Shown in pieces: positions 27,600 to 36,281 of a stretch of DNA of 64,000 nt. The notes under the pieces are model-generated. The model made no database searches, had not been told where the DNA came from, and saw nothing but the letters and a program-made list of their open reading frames with translations. The stretch is from Paludibacteraceae bacterium (GTDB taxonomy: Bacteria; Bacteroidota; Bacteroidia; Bacteroidales; Paludibacteraceae), in assembly GCA_017478225.1 (NCBI GenBank), contig JAFVDX010000014.1:57517-121516 (forward strand). The letters run 5' to 3'. Position 1 is the stretch's first letter. Every line of letters starts with the position of its first letter. The translations under genes and the position numbers were made by a program.

Positions 27600-27666
27600 T
27601 GTCTTTACCATAGAGTGAATATCTATGTCGCTGTGCCAATAAAAGCGGTTAGATGGTAGTATGATA

Positions 27667-27681
27667 CTGACAAAGTGGCAG
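27667..27681 (+). promoter_or_regulatory. candidate palindromic operator upstream of htpG
   Basis: CTGACAaagTGGCAG is an imperfect CTGnCA/TGnCAG palindrome 80 bp before htpG, and GTCAGT follows 8 bp later. A stress operator for a chaperone gene is plausible, but no regulator can be named from sequence alone. No strong TTTG/TAnnTTTG promoter is visible in this gap. Confidence 0.3.
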
Positions 27682-27760
27682 TAAAGTCAGTTGGAATATA
27701 ATTTGACAAAATGAAAAGCGAATAAGAATTCATTGAAATTTACTAAAATATCATATAATT

Positions 27761-29821
27761 ATGGCACAAGGAAATATTGGGGTAACAAGCGATAATATAT
27801 TCCCCGTAATCAAAAAATTTTTGTATTCTGACCACGAGATTTTTCTGCGTGAGTTGATTAGTAATGCAGTTGATGCAACCCAAAAGTTAAAAACTCTTTC
27901 GTCTGTTGGTGAATTTAAGGGCGAATTGGGCGATATAAGAGTGCGTGTTAGTATAGATAAAAATAAGAAGACCATAACCGTAAGTGATCATGGTATTGGT
28001 ATGACAGCCGAGGAGGTGGATAAGTATATAAATCAAATAGCCTTTTCAGGTGCAGAAGAGTTCGTGAATAAATATAAAGACAACGCTCAGGCTATCATTG
28101 GGCATTTCGGACTTGGTTTTTATTCTGCATTCATGGTGAGTAAAAAAGTAGAGATATTTTCGCTCTCTTACAAAGAAGATGCAAAAGCAGTACATTGGTC
28201 TTGCGATGGGTCGCCTGTCTATGAAATGGAAGATACAATCAAGTCTGAGAGAGGTACTGATATAGTTCTGCATATAGATGATGAAAATCAAGATTTTCTT
28301 GAAGATTCTAAAATTCAAGGACTTCTTACAAAGTATTGCAAGTTCTTGCCGGTCGAAATCGCTTTTGGAAAGAAAAAAGAATGGAAAGACGGCAGAGAAC
28401 AAGAAACTGATGAAGAAAATATAATAAATGACACCAACCCTGCATGGACTCGCAAACCCGCCGAACTTACGGAGGATGATTACAAAGAGTTCTACCATGA
28501 GTTATATCCTATGCAGTTTGATGAGCCGCTTTTCCATATTCATCTCAATGTAGATTATCCATTCCATCTAACAGGTATATTATACTTCCCTAAAATTAAA
28601 AATAACCTTGATATACACCGCAACAAAATCCAACTTTATTGCAATCAGGTGTTTGTTACCGACGAGGTGGAAAATATTGTCCCTGAATACCTTACTTTAT
28701 TGCATGGAGTGATTGACTCTCCTGATATTCCACTCAATGTCAGTCGTAGTTATCTGCAATCAGATCAAAATGTTAAGAAAATATCTTCGCATATTACTAA
28801 GAAGGTAGCGGATAAACTGCAAGAGATATTCAAAAACGAAAGAGAAGAATTTGAGAAAAAATGGGATGATATAAAGTTGTTTATACAATTTGGTATGCTA
28901 TCTGACGAAAAATTTTATGAGCGGGCAGTCAAATTTGCCATGTTTGAAAATTTGGATAAAAAGTACTTTACCTTAGACGAATATAAAGAAAAGGTAAAAG
29001 ACAACCAAACCGACAAAGAAGGCAATTTGATACTTTTGTATGCTCAAGATACAGATAGTTCGTATTCGTATATTCAGAGAGCCAAAGAAAAAGGCTATGA
29101 TGTGCTACTTATGAACGGAGAGTTAGATGTGCATATAATTTCTCAGACTGAACAAAAAAATGAAAAGTTGCGTTTTGCTCGTATCGACTCAGATGTTATT
29201 GAAAATATTATTAAGAAAGAAGATTCTCAAAAAGTAACCCTTTCTGCCGCTCAAGAAGATGCCTTGAGATATTCATTTGAATCAGCACTGCCGAAAAGCG
29301 AAAATCAAAACTTTTTCGTGTCGCTTGAGAATGTTAGCACTGATGCTCTTCCTGTCTTCGTTACTCAAAATGAATTTATGCGAAGGATGAAGCAAATGTC
29401 TGCCCATCAGCAAGGAATGGCGTTCTATGGAAGTATGCCTGACCAATATAATTTGGTACTTAATACTTCAAATGTGATTATAACAGAACTTGCAAAAAAT
29501 CTTATAACAGATGCTGCTGAAAAGGTCAATCCTCTGCAAGAACAACTTATTTTGAAACAAGCAGAAGAACAAAAGTTGAAAGACGAACAGAAAAATATTA
29601 AGTCTGAAGACCTTACTCAAGAACAGAAAGATGCCGCATCTCAGATTACTAAAGAAGTGGCAGATTTGAAGAATCAAATTAAAGAGGCTTATTCATCTGT
29701 TGCTCAAAACAACGATTGCCTCCACCAACTGATTGATATCGCACTCTTGGCTAATGGACAACTCAAAGGAGAAAGCCTTGCAAAATTTGTTAATCGCTCT
29801 GTAGAACTTCTGAAAAAATGA
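27761..29821 (+). CDS. htpG: Hsp90 chaperone HtpG
   Basis: A 686-residue bacterial Hsp90. The ATP-binding N-domain shows ELISNAVDA (32-40), DHGIGM near 78 and GHFGLGFYSAFMV near 112. The middle domain has the NVSRSYLQ motif with the catalytic Arg, and the C-terminal dimerisation domain carries a Lys/Glu-rich coiled insert (EEQKLKDEQKNIKSEDLTQEQ). It is a cytosolic ATP-driven chaperone for late folding and client maturation. Length is in the range for Bacteroidota HtpG, which is longer than the E. coli protein. It is monocistronic with a terminator after. Confidence 0.96.
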   Translation: MAQGNIGVTSDNIFPVIKKFLYSDHEIFLRELISNAVDATQKLKTLSSVGEFKGELGDIRVRVSIDKNKKTITVSDHGIGMTAEEVDKYINQIAFSGAEEFVNKYKDNAQAIIGHFGLGFYSAFMVSKKVEIFSLSYKEDAKAVHWSCDGSPVYEMEDTIKSERGTDIVLHIDDENQDFLEDSKIQGLLTKYCKFLPVEIAFGKKKEWKDGREQETDEENIINDTNPAWTRKPAELTEDDYKEFYHELYPMQFDEPLFHIHLNVDYPFHLTGILYFPKIKNNLDIHRNKIQLYCNQVFVTDEVENIVPEYLTLLHGVIDSPDIPLNVSRSYLQSDQNVKKISSHITKKVADKLQEIFKNEREEFEKKWDDIKLFIQFGMLSDEKFYERAVKFAMFENLDKKYFTLDEYKEKVKDNQTDKEGNLILLYAQDTDSSYSYIQRAKEKGYDVLLMNGELDVHIISQTEQKNEKLRFARIDSDVIENIIKKEDSQKVTLSAAQEDALRYSFESALPKSENQNFFVSLENVSTDALPVFVTQNEFMRRMKQMSAHQQGMAFYGSMPDQYNLVLNTSNVIITELAKNLITDAAEKVNPLQEQLILKQAEEQKLKDEQKNIKSEDLTQEQKDAASQITKEVADLKNQIKEAYSSVAQNNDCLHQLIDIALLANGQLKGESLAKFVNRSVELLKK

Positions 29822-29871
29822 TTCATATCGGTTAAAAGTCTCTTAAGACATTTTTCATAAGCATTTGTGAA

Positions 29872-29907
29872 CTGTTGCAAACAAAAATCGTTTGCAATAG
29901 TTTTTTT
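29872..29907 (+). terminator. htpG terminator
   Basis: Arms 29872-29882 and 29890-29900 (CTGTTGCAAAC / GTTTGCAATAG, one mismatch) followed by seven T. Confidence 0.85.
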
Positions 29908-29949
29908 GTACCCTGTAAATTAATAAAAATGAGATATTTTGACATTTTT

Positions 29950-29981
29950 TTTGCGAGATACTAAGTTTTTTTGTAACTTTG
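29950..29981 (+). promoter_or_regulatory. promoter of the starch-synthase-like/DUF4270 operon
   Basis: TTTG (29950-29953), a 20-bp spacer and TAACTTTG (29974-29981), giving a ~85-nt leader. Confidence 0.75.
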
Positions 29982-30074
29982 CACTGCGAAATGTATGTGT
30001 AAATATAGCGTGCTTATTTAGCGTATTTTGTAAAAAGAATCAGCAATTATTAAGCCGCATAAAATCTGTAAGTT

Positions 30075-30887
30075 ATGAAAGAACCTTTACGCGCTTTGTT
30101 TATCTCTCAGGAGATTTACCCGTATTTGGCGCAGGAAACGCCTATACGTAAACTTAATCGTCAGTTGCCTGAATTGTGCCAGTCTTCCGGATGGGAAACT
30201 CGTACTTTTATGCCTAAATTCGGTGAAATAAACGAGCGCCGAAATCAGTTGCATGAGGTGATTAGATTATCAGGCATGAATATTATCATTGACGATACTG
30301 ATCACCCGTTGCTCTTAAAGGTTGCTTCCATTCAATCTGCTCGAATACAGATTTATTTTATCGATAACGATGATTTCTTCCATCGTCGTCGTGGAATTGT
30401 TGATGAAAACGGCACCGATTATGCTGATAATGATGAACGCTGCATCTTCTTTGCAAGGGGAGTAATAGAAACGGTTAAAAAACTCCGTTGGACACCTAAT
30501 ATAGTTTATTGCAGCGGTTGGATGTCTGCATTAGCTCCCCTATATCTGAAAAAGGCTTATTCTGATACTCCTTTTTTTGCTAACTCTAAAATAGTGCTTT
30601 CGCTTCATGATGAAAAATTTAATTCTCCTTTCTCTGACAAGTTCGCTTCTAAACTGCGTATTGACGGCATAACAGAGGATGATGTGAAAAATATCTTAGG
30701 TAAGCAAGTTGGTTATGAAGACCTAATGAAATTGGCAATTCAATATAGCGATGCTGTCGTAGAGTCTTCAGAAAATGTCAATCCGGAACTCATGGAATAT
30801 GCTAAGCAAATGAACTTACCTTTGATGCAATGTAAAGATGAGAATGCACAAGCATATCTGGATTTCTATAAAACTTTGCTCTTATAA
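30075..30887 (+). CDS. glycogen/starch synthase N-terminal-domain protein
   Basis: A 270-residue protein matching only the N-terminal GT5 Rossmann domain of glycogen synthase (RALFISQEIYPYLAQETPIRKLNRQLPELCQ; GMNIIIDDTDHPLLLKV; YCSGWMSALAPLYLKKAY). The C-terminal GT-B domain, with most of the ADP-glucose site, is absent, and the frame ends cleanly. Short proteins of this form are common in Bacteroidales, so it is a family trait and not a fresh truncation. The usual KxGGL-type loop is replaced by AQETPIRKL. Whether it has synthase activity is doubtful; a regulatory or binding role is possible. The DUF4270 gene begins 16 bp downstream. Confidence 0.8.
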   Translation: MKEPLRALFISQEIYPYLAQETPIRKLNRQLPELCQSSGWETRTFMPKFGEINERRNQLHEVIRLSGMNIIIDDTDHPLLLKVASIQSARIQIYFIDNDDFFHRRRGIVDENGTDYADNDERCIFFARGVIETVKKLRWTPNIVYCSGWMSALAPLYLKKAYSDTPFFANSKIVLSLHDEKFNSPFSDKFASKLRIDGITEDDVKNILGKQVGYEDLMKLAIQYSDAVVESSENVNPELMEYAKQMNLPLMQCKDENAQAYLDFYKTLLL

Positions 30888-30903
30888 AGGGTTTATATAT
30901 TTG

Positions 30904-32322
30904 ATGAATAAACTAAAAAAAATAATATTACTTTTTTTCTTAGTATCGGCATTATTTGCTTGTAAAGACAATGTAACTACTGCCGGTACTTCTGTGTTAT
31001 CCTCAGTTGATGATATCTTAGTAAATACAGATACTTTCAACTTGCAGTCGCAATTGTTCCAATTTGATTACATCTATTCTTCTCCCGACTCCTTCTTAAT
31101 AGGAGAAGCAGACACTAAATTTGGAACCCTTCATGCTGAATTGCTTACTCAGTTGGCATGCCCTTTAGATTATAAGTACCCCGAAGGAGCAGAGGTCGAT
31201 TCCGCTTTCATTTATATGTATTATCGTTCGTGGTGGGGGGATGGTTCGTCGCCATTAAGTATTGCTGCGTATGAAATGGATAAGGGTACTTTCTCTTATA
31301 CAGAACCTTATGGAACCAATATCAACATAAGTGATTATTGTTCAAAAAGCGATGAGGTCTATATGCTCCAACAGCCAAGAATTATTTTAGCCTCAAAACC
31401 GACTGATTCAGTTTATTCTAATTCTGAATCAAGATATGTGCCGTATATTCGTCTCCAACTTAATGATGAATATGCCCAAAAAATATTTTCTCTAAATGAA
31501 TTTTCTTCTCAAAACGCTTTTAATGAACAATTTCATGGCATCTGTATCACTTCTGACTTTGGAGCAGCAACTATACTTAATGTGCTTCAAGTAACACTTG
31601 ATGTACATTATCACTACTCATATATGAAAGCAGGAGTAGATACTACTGTCAGTTCTGTTAAAACTTTTTATGCTAATTCTGAGGTTAGGCAAGTAAATAG
31701 AGTAGAGTATTCTGACCTGAAATATGATGAATTGGCAAAGGAAAATGATAGTGTAAATTATATCATCTCTCCTGCCGGAATGATTACAAGGATTTCCTTC
31801 CCCATGTCGGCTATGGCTGAGCGTATTACCGACTATTTACATACCAATAGTCCGGATGTAGAAAAGAGACCTTATGTAAACAGAGCATTATTGACCATTG
31901 ATGTGTTATATGAACACAAGGCCGAAAGTAAAAAAACACGAGACGATTGGTACCAACCAGCATCTGATATGATGCTCATTAAAGAAGATGCTGCTCTTAG
32001 TTTCTTTGAAAATAAAGATCTCCCTTCTGACACTTGTGCTATGGTTGCTACTTTAGAGTCGGGAACCGATAGTTTGGGCAACACTGTTTACTATTATCTG
32101 TTCAATATGGCAGAACTGCTAACGAGACAACTCAGAGTCGAAAACCAACCTGATACACTGTACATGGTACTTATACCAATTACTGCCACTAAAGTAACCA
32201 ACGGGTCCTATGTCGTCTATTCGTCAATCAAACCTATGCAAACAATCAGTGCTACCACTATTAAAAGTGCACAAGCCGAAAACGAAAACATGGATATAGA
32301 AGTCGTTTATTCAGGATTCTAA
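30904..32322 (+). CDS. DUF4270 lipoprotein
   Basis: A 472-residue lipoprotein starting at ATG 30904 (MNKLKKIILLFFLVSALFACKD), lipobox Cys20. The frame is open upstream into the preceding gene, but the lipoprotein signal fixes the start. The mature protein resembles DUF4270: a VDDILVNTDTFNLQSQLF opening, an early FLIGEADTKFGTLHAELLTQL block, and a beta-rich body. Pairing of this family with the short starch-synthase protein recurs in Bacteroidales as far as I recall. Function is unknown; it is probably outer-membrane attached. Confidence 0.78.
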   Translation: MNKLKKIILLFFLVSALFACKDNVTTAGTSVLSSVDDILVNTDTFNLQSQLFQFDYIYSSPDSFLIGEADTKFGTLHAELLTQLACPLDYKYPEGAEVDSAFIYMYYRSWWGDGSSPLSIAAYEMDKGTFSYTEPYGTNINISDYCSKSDEVYMLQQPRIILASKPTDSVYSNSESRYVPYIRLQLNDEYAQKIFSLNEFSSQNAFNEQFHGICITSDFGAATILNVLQVTLDVHYHYSYMKAGVDTTVSSVKTFYANSEVRQVNRVEYSDLKYDELAKENDSVNYIISPAGMITRISFPMSAMAERITDYLHTNSPDVEKRPYVNRALLTIDVLYEHKAESKKTRDDWYQPASDMMLIKEDAALSFFENKDLPSDTCAMVATLESGTDSLGNTVYYYLFNMAELLTRQLRVENQPDTLYMVLIPITATKVTNGSYVVYSSIKPMQTISATTIKSAQAENENMDIEVVYSGF

Positions 32323-32361
32323 AGATAATAACCATAAAGAAAATAGATCGAGAAAATAGGT

Positions 32362-32410
32362 GTGCCTATACTTGCATCACTCCGTGCAGTTAAGGCACAT
32401 TTTTATTTTT
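32362..32410 (+). terminator. probable terminator of the DUF4270 operon
   Basis: GTGCCT (32362-32367) pairs with AGGCAC (32393-32398), followed by two T-runs. It overlaps the 3' end of the convergent radical SAM gene. Confidence 0.5.
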
Positions 32411-33363
32411 TTTCTTTCATGAAGTAGTTGTTTCCTAAAATCATTCGCTTCTTTACCAAACCAAATATCTACAAATGATTCTTTAGTGATATTACCAAAA
32501 ATATATCTATGGTTTTTATCAAAACAACATGGTAATACATTACCCTCGGCATCTATTACACAACCGCTCCAGAGCCTATAACAAAAATTATGATATGGCT
32601 TTTTTCTTTCATATATGCCGTTTTTCCCGCGTCTATATCTTGAGTATTTGCTCTCTGTCGGCATCAATCTGTTGCCATGCCTGAAATTGTTAAATTGTGC
32701 TGTTTTTAGAGTTAATGTGTCTGCACCTAAACTTTTATAATTTTGTTTTAACCATGCCCATTGACCTTCATTGCTCTTTAATCTAAGACATTGCAATTCA
32801 ATTTCTATGTCACTTCTGTTTGTTTCTTTTGCTGCCCTCAAGAACTTCAAACCTGCAAGCGCTTTCTCAAGACTTCCGCCTATTCGATATTGTTGATATG
32901 TCTCTTGTGTAAAACCATCGATGGATACTATAATTTTATCAAGTCCGGAATTAATCAACTGCCTCGCCATTTCTGAAGTTAATAGTTGGGCATTTGTTGA
33001 AAGAATAGTATAAATTCCATAACTCTTAGCCATTCTAATCAATTGTGATATTTGTTTGTTCAGTAATGGTTCACCTTGGAAATGGAAAATGATTACATTC
33101 AAATTATCCCCGATTTCATCGAGTATTTTACTTAATGTATCAGGTGAAAAATACATTGCATTATTTGAGTTATGCCCCTTCATTGCGCCTATTGGGCACT
33201 CCGGGCATGAGAGCATGCAAAAGTTGGCAGGTTCAATAGAAATAAAAGTGGGATAGTGATTAAATTCCACTATCCCCATTGTGCTTTTTGCATAACTTAA
33301 GCGGCAGCGTAGTAAATTATTTAGCCGCTTTAAGTTGATAGTATGAAAAATAGATTTTAGCAC
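32377..33363 (-). CDS. radical SAM/SPASM protein
   Basis: A 328-residue radical SAM enzyme. The cluster motif is Cys49-x3-Cys53-x2-Cys56 (FCMLSCPEC), followed by the FHFQGEPLLN loop (GGE-like) and the barrel strands. The C-terminal SPASM region (FCYRLWSGCVIDAEGNVLPCC ... CLNC) would hold one or two auxiliary clusters. Such proteins modify peptides or small metabolites using SAM-derived radicals; no precursor peptide gene is seen nearby, so substrate is unknown. Its start overlaps the rpiB stop by seven bases, so it is the last gene of a four-gene operon. Confidence 0.85.
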   Translation of the reverse strand: MLKSIFHTINLKRLNNLLRCRLSYAKSTMGIVEFNHYPTFISIEPANFCMLSCPECPIGAMKGHNSNNAMYFSPDTLSKILDEIGDNLNVIIFHFQGEPLLNKQISQLIRMAKSYGIYTILSTNAQLLTSEMARQLINSGLDKIIVSIDGFTQETYQQYRIGGSLEKALAGLKFLRAAKETNRSDIEIELQCLRLKSNEGQWAWLKQNYKSLGADTLTLKTAQFNNFRHGNRLMPTESKYSRYRRGKNGIYERKKPYHNFCYRLWSGCVIDAEGNVLPCCFDKNHRYIFGNITKESFVDIWFGKEANDFRKQLLHERKKIKMCLNCTE

Positions 33364-33806
33364 ACAGGTATTTTATTCACTCGTCTTTCGTGTCTTCCGC
33401 CTTCAAAATCAGTATTGAAAAATATCTCCACCATCTCAAGTGCCAATTCTTCTGATATGAAATTAGCAGGCAAACCTAAAACATTGGCGTTATTATGTTG
33501 TCTTGCGAGTTCTGCTATACGCTTGTCCCAACATAGTGCGGCTCGTATGCCCTGATGCTTGTTGGCCGTCATGCAAATTCCATTCCCAGTAGAGCAAATT
33601 GTTATTCCATAGTCAGCCTCACCCTTCTCAACTGCTACTGCCATCGGGTGAGCAAAATCTGGATAATCGCAACTTTCTGTCGAGTAACAACCAAAATCAG
33701 TAGTTTGAGCGCCTTTGCTCTTTAAGAAATCTATTACTTTTAGTTTCAAATTATAGCCTGCATGATCCGATGCAAGTGCTATCTTTAAGTCTTTCAATGG
33801 TTTCAT
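33357..33806 (-). CDS. rpiB: ribose-5-phosphate isomerase B
   Basis: A 149-residue RpiB/LacAB-family enzyme interconverting ribose-5-phosphate and ribulose-5-phosphate. Visible are the ASDHAGYNLK substrate loop (residues 12-21), catalytic Cys71 in ITICSTGNGICM, and NKHQGIRAALC. It belongs to the non-oxidative pentose phosphate pathway together with transketolase (39.5 kb). It overlaps the radical SAM gene by seven bases and follows the C69 peptidase after 27 bp. Confidence 0.94.
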   Translation of the reverse strand: MKPLKDLKIALASDHAGYNLKLKVIDFLKSKGAQTTDFGCYSTESCDYPDFAHPMAVAVEKGEADYGITICSTGNGICMTANKHQGIRAALCWDKRIAELARQHNNANVLGLPANFISEELALEMVEIFFNTDFEGGRHERRVNKIPVC

Positions 33807-33833
33807 AATGTTAATAATCTATTTACTTTATGT

Positions 33834-35444
33834 TTATTCATGCATGATTTCAGGGGCAATTTTCCTTAGATAATCTTCTGGGAATGGTGGCCTGATTGGA
33901 CTTACCGGTTCGCCCCATTCGTTGCGTTTGAACTGCCCATTTTCTTCCTTTCGTTGTTGACCGTCAAGATACTTAACAAGTAAATATTCAAACAACCTAT
34001 TCCATGCTTGTGTTGATGCTTCTGCTTGATTACATGAGAATTCCGTAAGGTAATTGCGTGCGTCACTATTAGACATCTCCATCGCAGATTGATCTATTGC
34101 AGGAACCAATGTGTTGAAGTATTCTTCCCATTTATTTTGAACACTTTTTATATCAGGCATCATTGCCGAATATTTTGTGTATGCCCAATTTGCGACTTTA
34201 TTAAATGCCCAAAAAGCAGATGTTGGTGAATAGGTATATAAGTCCCCATTTCCCTGCTTCATACATTCCGGTACGCGATTGATGGTACAATACATTGGTA
34301 CATAAAGATTGGTTGCTGCATCATCAACTCCAAACCAAAATATACCACCAATCTGTTCCGGAGCGTATGGGCGTATTTGTGCCACAAATGACCACCCAGT
34401 TTGTTGTGTTGCCGTTGGACGCTCATACCAATACTGCACAGAATCAAGTTTGAATCCTAAACCTCCATATCTCAATTTTGTGTTCCATGGACCGGCATCT
34501 GTTCCTTGAGTGATGTCTAGTACTGTTCCTTCATATTGGTCACGCATGTAGTTTTTGAAATCCTGAGCAGAAACTTTCATGTCAGGTTTTATAAACAATG
34601 GCATTCTTTCGCTTTTCCTGCCCAATACATACTCCAAATATTTGTCCATCTGACTGTTTACTCGCCTGAAAAATGACCATACACGCGCTTCGCATATATA
34701 TAAACTCGATATTTCAAGTGGGTTATAGGTATCAGAAAATGAAAAAACATCATTATTTCCATCAAAATACCCTTTTTGCCTTGCAAAATCTACCACATCT
34801 TCTGCCCAATACCAATTTTCATGATTGCTATCAGAAAAGTCGATTTGTGTGATTCTTGCTTGGTTGGCATGTGCCGAAACGCAATCATCAGGAATCCGCC
34901 TCGCCACCCAAACAGCACCTTTCTCCTCTTTGCCTTTACCTATCACTTCCATTATCCACAACTCTTGTGTATCAGCAATAGTAAAACTCTCTCCCTCACT
35001 TGCATATCCGTATTCTTGCATGAGCGAGGCTATCAGTTGTATGGCTTCTCGTGCTGTGCGACAACGCTCAAGGGCTATATAAATCAACGAGCCGTAGTCA
35101 ATTCCACTGTCGCCATAAAGTTCTTCTCTACCCCCATAAGTGGTTTCCCCTATAACTAATTGATGCTCGTTCATATTGCCCACAACGCTATATGTATGAG
35201 CCACTTGTGGAATTTGTCCTAAAGGCTTACCCGTATCCCAATCTCGAATTTCTCTCATTTCTCCCTCTGCATGATCCGCTGCCGACTGATAACGAAGAAA
35301 ACCATATAGCGAGTATGAATCCGCTGCATAACTAACAAGAATACTACCATCCGTAGTAGCATCTTTGCCTGCCATAAAATTAGTGCAACTCCATACATAC
35401 AAGTAGCTCAGTACAAAACAAATTGTAAAGAATATCTTTTTCAT
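33834..35444 (-). CDS. C69-family dipeptidase (exported)
   Basis: A 536-residue N-terminal-nucleophile hydrolase. The signal peptide ends directly before Cys20 in VWSCTNFMAGKDATTDGS; cleavage would expose that Cys as the catalytic N-terminal nucleophile. The motif NEHQLVIGETTYGGRE and the C-terminal domain (PEQIGGIFWFGVDDAATNLYVPMYC) are typical of PepD-like dipeptidases. It should hydrolyse dipeptides in the periplasm, fitting an amino-acid-fermenting lifestyle. It starts four bases after the nucleotidase-like gene. Confidence 0.88.
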   Translation of the reverse strand: MKKIFFTICFVLSYLYVWSCTNFMAGKDATTDGSILVSYAADSYSLYGFLRYQSAADHAEGEMREIRDWDTGKPLGQIPQVAHTYSVVGNMNEHQLVIGETTYGGREELYGDSGIDYGSLIYIALERCRTAREAIQLIASLMQEYGYASEGESFTIADTQELWIMEVIGKGKEEKGAVWVARRIPDDCVSAHANQARITQIDFSDSNHENWYWAEDVVDFARQKGYFDGNNDVFSFSDTYNPLEISSLYICEARVWSFFRRVNSQMDKYLEYVLGRKSERMPLFIKPDMKVSAQDFKNYMRDQYEGTVLDITQGTDAGPWNTKLRYGGLGFKLDSVQYWYERPTATQQTGWSFVAQIRPYAPEQIGGIFWFGVDDAATNLYVPMYCTINRVPECMKQGNGDLYTYSPTSAFWAFNKVANWAYTKYSAMMPDIKSVQNKWEEYFNTLVPAIDQSAMEMSNSDARNYLTEFSCNQAEASTQAWNRLFEYLLVKYLDGQQRKEENGQFKRNEWGEPVSPIRPPFPEDYLRKIAPEIMHE

Positions 35445-35448
35445 AATT

Positions 35449-36189
35449 TTATAATTGAGTCATTCTACCATCAATAGGGGCTTCAATAGTCTTCTGCAAC
35501 TGTGCATATTCTAAATATAAATCCCTTATCAAGTATCCGGTTTCAGTCTTTTCTATGTATTTAGTTAGCGGAGTGAAAAAATCGGCTCCTGTGGACAGAT
35601 AATCGCTGGTGGCTACATAATAAACAGCATCTTCCACTAATGGTTTGCCGTTTAGTAATATGTTTTGCGCTTTTTTGTTTTTCATCTCCATTCTTAATTG
35701 TTTTGATACTCCCTGTCCGCCTTGTGAAGCGAATATATCGCACAGTTCAAGTATGTCCTTGCCTGTTAAAGTAAGTATAACTAAAGCATTATCAAAGGGC
35801 ATGAGTTCATATATGTTCCTTCTTGTTATATCTCCTGCCTGCCATTCACAACGCATACCCCCAATGTTTACTACGGCAAAGTCCGGGGTAGGTAAACAAT
35901 TCTTTTTTACAGCCATATCATACAGCGCATCACTCGCCCAATTAAGCATCCCGCACTCAGGGCGACCTACAAACAAGGGCTTGGGAGCATGACCCAACAC
36001 CACATCCAACTCAGCATTTAGAGCCTGTTTGGTCCCCTCAAGAGAAACAATGTATGCGGTATCTTGCCCTTTGTCACAAGCAGAATCTACAGCAATCATT
36101 TCTTCACTTGTTAAACTCACTTTCTTCGGCTGGTGCGAACATGCAACGATAAATAATGCACATATCGCAAAATACAATAGTTTTTTCAT
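35449..36189 (-). CDS. lipoprotein with 5'-nucleotidase C-terminal domain
   Basis: A 246-residue lipoprotein from ATG 36189 (MKKLLYFAICALFIVACS, lipobox Cys17). An upstream in-frame start at 36213 lies within the promoter -7 box and is rejected. It matches only the substrate-binding C-domain of 5'-nucleotidases (NWASDALYDMA; VVNIGGMRCEWQAGDITRRNIYELMPFDNALVILTLTGKDI). The metallophosphatase half is normally encoded by a separate neighbouring gene in Bacteroidales but is not next to it here. On its own it should bind nucleotides but lacks the metal site. First gene of the four-gene minus-strand operon. Confidence 0.82.
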   Translation of the reverse strand: MKKLLYFAICALFIVACSHQPKKVSLTSEEMIAVDSACDKGQDTAYIVSLEGTKQALNAELDVVLGHAPKPLFVGRPECGMLNWASDALYDMAVKKNCLPTPDFAVVNIGGMRCEWQAGDITRRNIYELMPFDNALVILTLTGKDILELCDIFASQGGQGVSKQLRMEMKNKKAQNILLNGKPLVEDAVYYVATSDYLSTGADFFTPLTKYIEKTETGYLIRDLYLEYAQLQKTIEAPIDGRMTQL

Positions 36190-36210
36190 AATCTCAAAGT
36201 TATTTTGCCG

Positions 36211-36242
36211 CAAAGGTACATATTTTACTCTGAATATACAAA
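36211..36242 (-). promoter_or_regulatory. promoter of the nucleotidase/C69/rpiB/radical SAM operon
   Basis: Minus strand: TTTG (36239-36242), a 20-bp spacer and TACCTTTG (36211-36218), 21 bp before the start at 36189. Confidence 0.75.
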
Positions 36243-36281
36243 CATTATGTTTGCGTTTATTTTCTCATCCTTTTCATATCC

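Noticed and set aside
32377..33806. Radical SAM gene as part of a RiPP cluster
   Set aside because: No small precursor peptide, protease or exporter gene is adjacent; its partners are rpiB and a C69 dipeptidase, so a RiPP role is unsupported.
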